Assembly: GCA_030844895.1 (NCBI GenBank)
Contig: CM061223.1
Coordinates: 10,241,994-10,305,993, forward strand
Length of the DNA: 64,000 nt
Direction: 5' to 3'
Source of the DNA: Ambrosia x helenae
Lineage: Eukaryota > Streptophyta > Magnoliopsida > Asterales > Asteraceae
The number at the start of each line of letters is the position of its first letter. The first letter of the stretch is position 1. Shown in pieces: positions 56,580 through 64,000 of this stretch. The translations under genes and the position numbers were made by a program. The notes beneath the pieces were generated by a model that was not told the DNA's origin, did not search any database, and was given only the letters and a program-made list of their open reading frames with translations.

Positions 56580-57472
56580 CCCCTGCATAATTGTGTAACT
56601 CCTTCTTTAAAGAGCACTTAATGGTGACTTATCATTATCACTTCCACTTGCAACGTTTAAAAACACATCTTGGGCGATTTTTGGCTGAAAGGAGACATTG
56701 GAGACTTATCACAAACATTGGTTTTAGCTTTTGATTCCTATGAACATTTCTATGGTTGTTATGATGATTAATCAAACCATGCTTGGCTAGAACTTTTGAT
56801 GATCATCTTTGGTGAAGTTTTTCTTAAACTCTTTTATATTTGTTCCTTTCATTTCTAGAACGATAATTTAGTACATGTTTGCTTGATTATTGTAGTGTTT
56901 GAACAATTGCTTGTAGTAGTTAATCAATTTCTCAATTTATAGTCTTAATCGTACGTTCTTGATGTTGTTAACAATCGGGATATTGCGGGAAGGATTTGGG
57001 TTGGATAATTGATTAATCGGTCATCGGGAAACAACCTCGCATTGCTATAATCCGAGTACTTTGTTCCCTTTTATCACAATAATTGTTTAAACACGAGTTA
57101 TGTCTATGTAACTCTTTCTAGTAGAACTTTTACATAAAGGTTTAAGGAAAATGGATCCAAGGATGGTCATTGTTTGTTAATTGGAAGAACAAAACCCATT
57201 TCAAATCATTAATTTAGTTTTCTTTTTATTAAAGTCTAAACCCAAAGCAATCAACAAATCTTTGATCTTTAATCTTGTTAGTAGTTAAATATTAGTTAAT
57301 TCACAAAGTTATTAGTTTACACACATTCCACAAACTCCTTGTGTTCGATACCTTCTTGCCACTATTTATTAGTTGTAATTGGGAAATTTTACGTGTACCA
57401 CGACAAGCACGTCAAATTTTGGCGACGTTGCCGGGGAGTAGTGCGCAACGTGTGTTAAGCTTTTAGTTTTGT

Positions 57473-57838
57473 TTGTTATTTTCGGGTTTACACGGGTTGT
57501 GTTTAGTGTGCAGGTACTTCAAGTGTATGCATACTAGGGGCTCTCACGAGTCATCACCACTTTTGTTTGATCCGGAGATTGAAAGAACATTGAGAAAGAA
57601 CCGAGTTTTGATTCGAAGAAACAAAGTCATTGATTCACCTACTTCACCGTTCACCCCAAGAAACATAATGCAAGACTCTCACATACCAACAACGGGTCAA
57701 ACGACCTCGTCATTCATGCCTACTTCCTCACACATTTCACCCAACACCACATTACCTAACCTTTCCACCAATCCACCATTCCCAATGGGTCAACCCACAG
57801 CAGCAACAGCAACCCACAGATCAAGGAGGAAGCAGTGA
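57473..57838 (+). pseudogene. Gag N-terminal remnant of the nested LTR element
   Basis: A 121-codon frame shortly after the primer site. It contains a PLLFDPEIERTLRKNR segment that looks like the start of Athila-type Gag, then a Ser/Thr/Pro-rich stretch. No capsid core or zinc knuckle follows. The start codon used by the element is uncertain. The rest of the interior (57840-59233) has no domain. Confidence 0.5.
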
Positions 57839-60800
57839 TGGAGCATTCGGCTTTGACGAATGGAATGATTTGTTCACTTCGGTGTTCAGGCCGCCTCAGC
57901 CGCGCTATTACTAATCAGGTCGTGCTTCTTGTACATAGCTTTATATTTTGTTTGTTTATGTTTGTGTTTTTACCTTTGGGTTTCGGGTGGTTGGGTGGTG
58001 TATTGAATCATATTGAATTTTTGATGAGTTGGGTTGTGGTAGTAGGATGTGTGTTTTTGTTTAAAAAATGAAAAATCTAAAAAAAATTACAAAATGAAAA
58101 AAGACAAAAAGAAATTTGTGGTTTGAGTATATGAGCGTTTCTTTCCAAAGCCATGCATTGGGACAATGCATCCCAAGTGTGGGGATGGGAGGAAATTTTT
58201 GGAGAATTTTTAAAAAAAAATTTTGAGGTCAAGTGCAATGTTGTGAAAATTGGAACACCTTGATGTAACCCCCATTAGACACACCGGCAACCCTTAATAC
58301 CCGTTTCTTTTTCTTGGTGAGAATTGAGGCCGCATATATAAATAAATTCTTCCTTTGTGAGAGTGGCAACGGGTGGGGGTGCGCTAGAACTTGTGCCTGA
58401 ATACAGCTTGAATCCTTGATTGGGCATGGGTGTAGAAATGATAAGGGCATTAGGTAGCCTCATCATGTGAGTGCGAGTGTGGGTTTTGGGGGGGTTGGAC
58501 CTCATACATTACAAATATGAGCAAGGTAGCGAGAGGGGCGGGGGTTTGGACATTTAGTTGCCCATTTTTGAGCCTTAAAGCCTATTGTTTGATGACCCTT
58601 AAACTAGTTCCTAAATTTTACCCAACTTGACCCGGTCTTTTGTGTTTGGTTTATTTTTATATTAATAGTGTTATTGAAGTGTTGAGTTTAGTATGTGTTA
58701 GAATGTTTATGTATTTTGTTTGGCAAGAGAAAAGAAAAAAAAAAGAGAAAAAAAAGGAAAATGAAAAAGAAATGAGAAAATGAAAAGAAAAGAAAGAGCA
58801 AGTTAAGTTATGTTATGTTATGTGTTTGTATATAGTAGTGTTTCTTTGTTCGCGTGTGTTTGTGTTGTAATAAAAAGACCGGGTAAAGTTTGCGCTACTT
58901 ATATATATCCTATTCCCTACCTTCACACCTAGCCAAGTTACAACCGTTAAGTCCCTTTGATTTATACTCATGTTCATGTTAGGAGGACTATTGATTTAGG
59001 TACAAGCTTATGGTTGTGCAACCACCTGTTTTCCTTTTGTGTGTCTAGCTTATCTTAGCTAGAGCTTACTTGATACCGAGAGGAGAGATATTGTGAGGGG
59101 TGTGTTGATTGGGGTGTTGAGGATGGGTTAGTACGAGGATTGCACATTTAACTTGACTTTGAAATGATCGCTTATTTGTGGAAAGAAGTTGTAGTAGATT
59201 GCTTGGGACAAGCAATGGGTAAGTGTGGGGATGTGACGGGTGGTTCAACGAACACCCTTTAATAGTGTTAAAACGTTTAGTTTATCCACATTTATTCGTG
59301 TTATTGCTTGGAATTGGGTAACTACGGTTGTTTTGGTTGCAGGTGTAATAAGGAGTTAAAAATGACGAAATACGGGCTTGGGAATGGACCGGAACGCATT
59401 GGAACGAGATGGAAGGCAAGAAAGAAGAAATGAAGAACTCTAAAGACCCACCGTACCCTTACGGCCCAGCCGTAGGGTTACGGTGGCTTCAGGCCACAAT
59501 TTCCACCGTATGGCAGGCCCAAACAACCGTCAAGATTTGAAACCCACCGTACCCTTACGGTGGGACCGTAGGGGTACGGTGGCCCCTGCATAATTGTGTA
59601 ACTCCTTCTTTAAAGAGCACTTAATGGTGACTTATCATTATCACTTCCACTTGCAACGTTTAAAAACACATCTTGGGCGATTTTTGGCTGAAAGGAGACA
59701 TTGGAGACTTATCACAAATATTGGTTTTAGCTTTTGATTCCTATGAACATTTCTATGGTTGTTATGATGATTAATCAAACCATGCTTGGCTAGAACTTTT
59801 GATGATCATCTTTGGTGAAGTTTTTCTTAAACTCTTTTATATTTGTTCCTTTCATTTCTAGAATGATAATTTAGTACATGTTTGCTTGATTATTGTGGTG
59901 TTTGAACAATTGCTTGTAGTAGTTAATCAATTTCTCAATTTATAGTCTTAATCGTACGTTCTTGATGTTGTTAACAATCGGGATATTGCGGGAAGGATTT
60001 GGGTTGGATAATTGATTAATCGGTCATCGGGAAACAACCTCGCATTGCTATAATCCGAGTACTTTGTTCCCTTTTATTACAATAATTGTTTAAACACGAG
60101 TTATGTCTATGTAACTCTTTCTAGTGGAACTTTTACATAAAGGTTTAAGGAAAATGGATCCAAGGATGGTCATTGTTTGTTAATTGGAAGAACAAAACCC
60201 ATTTCAAATCATTAATTTAGTTTTCTTTTTATTAAAGTCTAAACCCAAAGCAATCAACAAATCTTTGATCTTTAATCTTGTTAGTAGTTAAATATTAGTT
60301 AATTCACAAAGTTATTAGTTTACACACATTCCACAAACTCCCTGTGTTCGATACCTTCTTGCCACTATTTATTAGTTGTAATTGGGAAATTTTACGTGTA
60401 CCACGACAAGCACGTCAAGGACCCCACTTGGAGTGAAGATTCCGATGAATCTCAGAGCCATTTTCGGCGTGACAATAGCCAGTCTGTTGCCAACACTGTT
60501 GCGCAGGGACACTATTGGTCCGCCGAAGATGACCTCACCAAGCCATATTACTCTCCGTCTTTTAGTGAGAAATCCAAGTTCACTCCACGCATCACGCTCA
60601 CACCTTTGCCACCAAAAACAAGGATCCCAAGAAACTTAGGGAAATACCAACAGCTGAAAGAGATTTCTTGGAAGTTGTTATACGACAAAGGCAGAGCTAT
60701 CGTGGTGTCCAAGGGCCCTTCCAAGGCCACAGGATACCTCAACGGGAGCAAACAGAAGGACCCCACTTAGAGTGAAGATTCAGATGAATCTCAGAGCCAT

Positions 60801-61510
60801 TTTCGGCGTGACAATAGCCAGTCTGCCGCTAACACTATTGCGTAGGGACACTATTTGTCCGCTGAAGATGACCTCCCAAGCCATATTACCCTCCGTCTTT
60901 CAGTGAGAAATCCAAGTTCACTCCGCGCATCACGCTCACACCTTTTCCACCAAAAACAAGGATCCCAAGAAGCTTAGGAAAATATGACGGGACGGGAGAT
61001 CTCAACGACCACTTACCTTGTTTTGAAGTCGCAGGCAAGTGTGCAGGGTGGACCTTACCAGTTTGGTGCCACATATTCACGCAGACGCTCATGGGTACTA
61101 TGCGGGCATGGTTTGATAGTCTACCAAATGGATAGATTGACAGTCTCAAAGAAATTTCTGACAAGTTCTCAAGTCATTTCAGTCAACAACGTAGTCTGCG
61201 TAGAGTGGAGCGCGACTCCACTAACATCTTGCAAGTGTGAATATATATGAGAATGAGTCAACTGAGGACTACATCACCATGTTCAACAGAGAAGCGCTTC
61301 AAATCGGACCTGTCGGTTTCGAACTTATGCGAGCAGCTTTCAAACAAGGCGTGCAGTGCGACACACTTGTCCGCACCCTTACAGGATGCACATGTATGCC
61401 CAATACCTAGGATGAGATCACACATGGAGCTAAGCTGTATGTCCGAACTGAAAGAGAGTTGTCTGTATAGCTGTTTAATCAAGTGTTTCTTCACCTAGTT
61501 TTAATCTTTC

Positions 61511-61670
61511 AACCACACAACTTAAAGCTTTGATACTCATTCATCTTGTTTTTATTTTAGCCACAGTTAATTTGGTTCACTGTGAATTGAGGATGATCAC
61601 TGTGAACCAAACCGTGTCTAAAATAAAAACAAGATGAATGAGATATGAAAGCTTTAGGTTGTGTGGTTGA
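61511..61670. repeat. 160-bp near-perfect hairpin (foldback MITE)
   Basis: Left arm 61511 to about 61586 and right arm about 61600-61670 are reverse complements over about 72 bp with few mismatches, around a 13-nt spacer. The outer ends read TCAACCACACAAC. The right arm directly abuts the hAT MITE at 61671 and supplies its TSD. Confidence 0.85.
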
Positions 61671-61868
61671 CAGGGGCGAAGCATAGTGGAGGCCGGGGGT
61701 TGCCCTGGCCTCTGTTGGTTTTTGGTGCAGTGATGGAATTTTACGATTTTCGTAGGTAATTTTTATATTAATTGAGTCCGGCCATCACTAATTTGATCTT
61801 CCGGCCCCTACTGATCTGAAAAAAATAAGTCCTGCCTATGCCGATTCGATCTCCAAGCTTCGTAACTG
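61671..61868. mobile_element. hAT MITE (CAGTGGCGAAG family), copy 2
   Basis: 198 bp with ends CAGGGGCGAAGC and, reversed, CAGTTACGAAGC. TSD gtggttga / gtggttaa (7 of 8). Size and layout match 49257-49455. Confidence 0.75.
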
Positions 61869-62015
61869 GTGGTTAAAACTTAAAAGATTTTTTTTTAACG
61901 GAGAAGGAGATAATTTTATTCCACACAAAAAACTAAATACATTAGCGAGTACAAAATTTTCCTAACCAGAGGTTAGAAAACCGGGATAAAAAGATACACA
62001 TATATGACTCTCACC

Positions 62016-62443
62016 CAATGTTTTAAAAACCGGTAAATACCGGCCGGTTATACCGACATTACCATTTTCAGATGGAAATCTGGTACGAAACACTCCGGTA
62101 AATATGGGAAACGGTATCGATTTTATACCACCGTTAAAATCCGGTATACCGGATTGAACCGCTATACATGTACCGGCATAGGTTAGTTTTAGGGTTATTT
62201 TCAGATTACTTTTTTATTTAAGGAATAACTTTTAAAAAATCAAAAACTTTAGATTATCTTTTGGATTATTTTTTAATTATTGATTAACTTTTTTATAGTA
62301 TTTTAGTATGTAATTGTGTAATTTTAGATTATTTTTTGTGTTAGTGTTGTAATTTATGAAATTATATAGCTAACTAATCAACCCGGTTGAACCATTTTTA
62401 AACCAAATCCGATATAATTAAAAAAGCGGTTTTTAAAACATTG
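62016..62443. mobile_element. hAT-like MITE (CAATGTTTT / CCGG family), copy 3
   Basis: 428 bp with ends CAATGTTTTAAAAACCGG and, reversed, CAATGTTTTAAAAACCGC; TSD ctctcacc / ctcttgcc (6 of 8). Shares long blocks such as ACGAAACACTCCGGTAAATA with 38548-39000. Confidence 0.78.
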
Positions 62444-62936
62444 CTCTTGCCTATCAAACACAAAACTACAATCTCCCGACCAAACACTATGCAAACCAAT
62501 AATCGGATTCGCTTGAACTAAATCTATAAGAGGATAAACACTTTATAATCTTCAACAATAATCTCGGGCGCATTTTCGGCATCTAGATCTCCTTATTTCC
62601 ACAAAATGAAATCCATTATACCTATGTTTTTAGTTCATGTGTAGTGGAGGGAGGTTATAGGCGTTATGGAGATTAAAATATTATAAAGTAATAGAAGGGA
62701 GGTTATGGTGCGTTATGGAAAAAGAGGGTGTAGTGGGAATGAGCGTTATGGGGCTTTATAAATGATTGGGTAATAATTGGTTAATTATTCTTTTCTTTTT
62801 TGAATAATAATATTAAATACTTAATAATATTTCATTAAATAAATAAAAATTACAAATACTGAAAAAAAAAATACAAATACTAAAAAAAATTACAAAATAC
62901 TAAAAAAAACACAAATACTAAAAAAAATACAAATAC
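62444..62936. other. Flank of the PIF/Harbinger-type element
   Basis: 62650-62770 contains GTGTAGTGG and GGGGCTTTATAAAT motifs like those of the PIF MITE at 9351-9664. Then come AAATACAAAT repeats to 62936. The transposon end was not located precisely. Confidence 0.4.
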
Positions 62937-64000
62937 TCATAGGTTATATTTTTGCTCGATTTTGGCCTTTTGTTTCAAACACATTTCCAAGGCCTTGCCT
63001 TCTAGGTGGTCGTGCGACTTCGTGTAAAATTCAAAGTCGCGTTGAAATTGTCGATCCCTCATAAGCTCAACCACCTCTCGGTTTTCTTGGATACGCTGAG
63101 CCCCGATGTCGCGTATGTCTTGGAGCCGCTGGTTCATCTCAGCAAACGCCGGGATTAACTCGTTCACCCTCGACGAGGACTCTGCCCGGGCGGCTCGTGC
63201 AGCCCGTCGACCGGGCGGACGAGGTAGCTCATCCGCCCCCTCCTCCCTGCAAAATACGCATTTTCTTCGGCGTTTAGGTCGATGAAACGTGCGTCAGACG
63301 TAGGGGTCTCGGGATCAACCGACTCAGAGGTCTTCGACTTCTTTGAAGGCCTCGTATTTCTGGCCCTAGATGAAGAAGTTCCAACCGTTGGGCGGACGGT
63401 GTGCCATTTGGAGCAGTCTTTCAGCAGCCGCCAAACCCTCATGTACGGAAAATTCCCGTATTCTTGTTTGTATTCTTCCAAAGCGGCCTCCAAAATTATC
63501 TCGTCGCTTTGGCCAGTTTTCCACCCGTGCCGGATGCGTTGATAAACACCTTGAAAGTTTGTGCATTTAGCGTTGATATCGGTCCACTTGCCCGATATGG
63601 AATCGTCGGGCCGGTAGTTCTATCCCTTACCAGCCAGATCAAAAAATGATGCTCGGACTCTCCTCCAAAAATCTCCTTTGTTTTGATAGTTCGCTAAAAA
63701 AACAAACCAAAAAAATATATAAGTGCCCGTTTAAAAAACTATATGTAAAAAAGATATAACATAACAAAAAATATATATCTTACCAACAACAGGATCCTCC
63801 GACACGTCAACCCACGCTCGGGCTAACGCGAACAACTCGTTGTCAGTCCATGGTAGGACGGTTTTTTTTTGGCGCGAGTGTCCGTGTCTTTCCTTTTGTG
63901 AGTCCGTCTTACTCGTCCGGTTGTCTTGCCTCGCGCGGGCTCTTGCTCTTGCAACGGTTCCTGTGTCTCCGGAACCGACTGTGTGTCTTGCCAAACATTT
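62937..64000 (-). pseudogene. PIF/Harbinger-associated Myb-like (NAM-associated C-terminal) protein, partial
   Basis: Exon 1 enters from the window edge and ends at 63784 with a G|GTAAGA donor. It has a basic N-terminus and VLPWTDNELFALARAWVDVSEDPVV, a Myb/SANT-like trihelix start. Exon 2 begins at 63693 after TTTTTTTAG, in phase (FWRRVRASFFDLAGKG), and hits TAG at 63623-63621. It continues through KWTDINAKCTNFQG, SDEIILEAALEEYK and FPYMRVWRLLKDC. A further frameshift near 63245 moves the frame to the C-terminal helix (EMNQRLQDIRDIGAQR, DFEFYTKSHDHL). Such proteins are the DNA-binding ORF1 partners of PIF/Harbinger transposases. The copy is inactive as read. Confidence 0.75.

Larger units (their letters stand above)
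56231..60417 (+). mobile_element. Young non-autonomous Gypsy-type (Athila/Tat-like) LTR element
   Basis: Two LTRs of exactly 1,184 bp (56231-57414, 59234-60417) differ by eye at about eight positions. They are flanked by a perfect TSD aggac (56226-56230, 60418-60422). The primer site TGGCGACGTTGCCGGGGA (57420-57437) is close to the tRNA-Asp type used by Athila/Tat. AAGTGTGGGGATG precedes the 3' LTR. The 1.8-kb interior lacks protease, RT and integrase. Each LTR holds two strong CCACCGTACCCTTACGG hairpins. Confidence 0.93.
55826..61460 (+). pseudogene. Gypsy gag remnant, interrupted and internally duplicated
   Basis: The first part (from ATG 55826) has an in-frame TAG near 55906 and continues through QLKEIS.KLL and KGPSKATGYLNGSKQ to 56230. 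After the nested element it resumes at 60423 with SEDSDESQSHFRRDNSQS and TPLPPKTRIPR. It then repeats about 335 bp (60646-60985) before the conserved Retrotrans_gag core in shifted frames (WTLPVWCHIFTQTL, AWFDSLPNGQIDSL, EDYITMFNREALQIG). Stops and shifts make it non-functional. Confidence 0.75.
55139..61493 (+). mobile_element. Decayed Gypsy retrotransposon split by a nested LTR element
   Basis: A 5' LTR of 615 bp (55139-55753) starts TGTGACTCAG, has TATAAATA at about 55544 and ends TTTCTTCA, with TTGGCTCCATCCGTGAC as putative primer site. Gag remnants follow. At 61473-61493 about 20 bp matching the end of the LTR (TTTAATC-AGTGTTTCTTCA) is the only trace of the 3' LTR, so pol and most of that LTR are deleted. 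The nested insert 56231-60417 interrupts gag. Confidence 0.75.

Overview
This is a window of plant nuclear DNA, almost certainly a eudicot and probably an Asteraceae. The evidence is L1-type LINEs with a C-terminal zf-RVT domain, Copia and Athila/Tat-like Gypsy LTR elements, tRNA-derived SINEs, Helitrons, GT-AG introns and AT-rich spacers. The family assignment is inference from the repeat repertoire. No bacterial features, tRNA or rRNA genes, or CRISPR arrays were seen.

Host genes are few. (1) A small intronless gene of unknown function lies at 3956-4201 (-). (2) A two-exon DUF688-family gene lies at 25414-27279 (-); its second exon was found by reading the splice sites, 1.2 kb from exon 1. 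A truncated LINE sits about 190 bp upstream of its start codon. (3) A five-exon ankyrin-repeat/PGG (ACD6/ITN1-like) membrane-protein gene lies at 40184-42433 (+). Its C terminus is frame-disrupted and a 0.4-kb tandem duplication lies just upstream. Gene fragments are also present: two spliced exons of a PAF1/ELF7-like gene (7628-7977), a copy of the last DUF688 exon (10039-10106 plus 12809-12826) split by a transposon, a ZF-HD domain piece inside a Pack-MULE (51510-51862), and an ARID domain carried by an LTR retroelement (44026-44595).

The rest is layered mobile DNA. 1-1046: edge of a Copia element. 1753-2267 and 29505-30011: a GCTCG-repeat element with 8-bp target duplications. 2299-3005, 27468-29443 and 31518-35527: L1 LINEs. 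9194-12808: nested MITEs with a 2.4-kb palindrome-rich element. 13649-15127: a small non-autonomous LTR element. 15193-15986, 22441-24947 and 51943-52673: Helitrons. 16259-21083: a young but frameshifted Copia. 37042-39267: MITEs and SINEs. 42540-45106: the ARID-bearing LTR element. 45261-45795: a SINE split by a foldback element. 46759-48268: a deleted Copia. 49257-50796: hAT and PIF MITEs. 50869-53773: a Pack-MULE containing a hAT-like element that itself contains a Helitron. 53830-61493: LTR fragments and a decayed Gypsy split by a very young 4.2-kb LTR element. 61511-62443: a long hairpin and two hAT MITEs. 62937-64000: a broken PIF/Harbinger Myb-like ORF.

The most unusual items are the ARID-carrying retroelement, the ZF-HD Pack-MULE, the GCTCG/GTTCG low-complexity transposons, the palindrome array at 10285-12692 and the PAF1 fragment next to a Helitron-like terminus. 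All calls were made by eye; boundaries rest on target-site duplications (TSDs) where stated.
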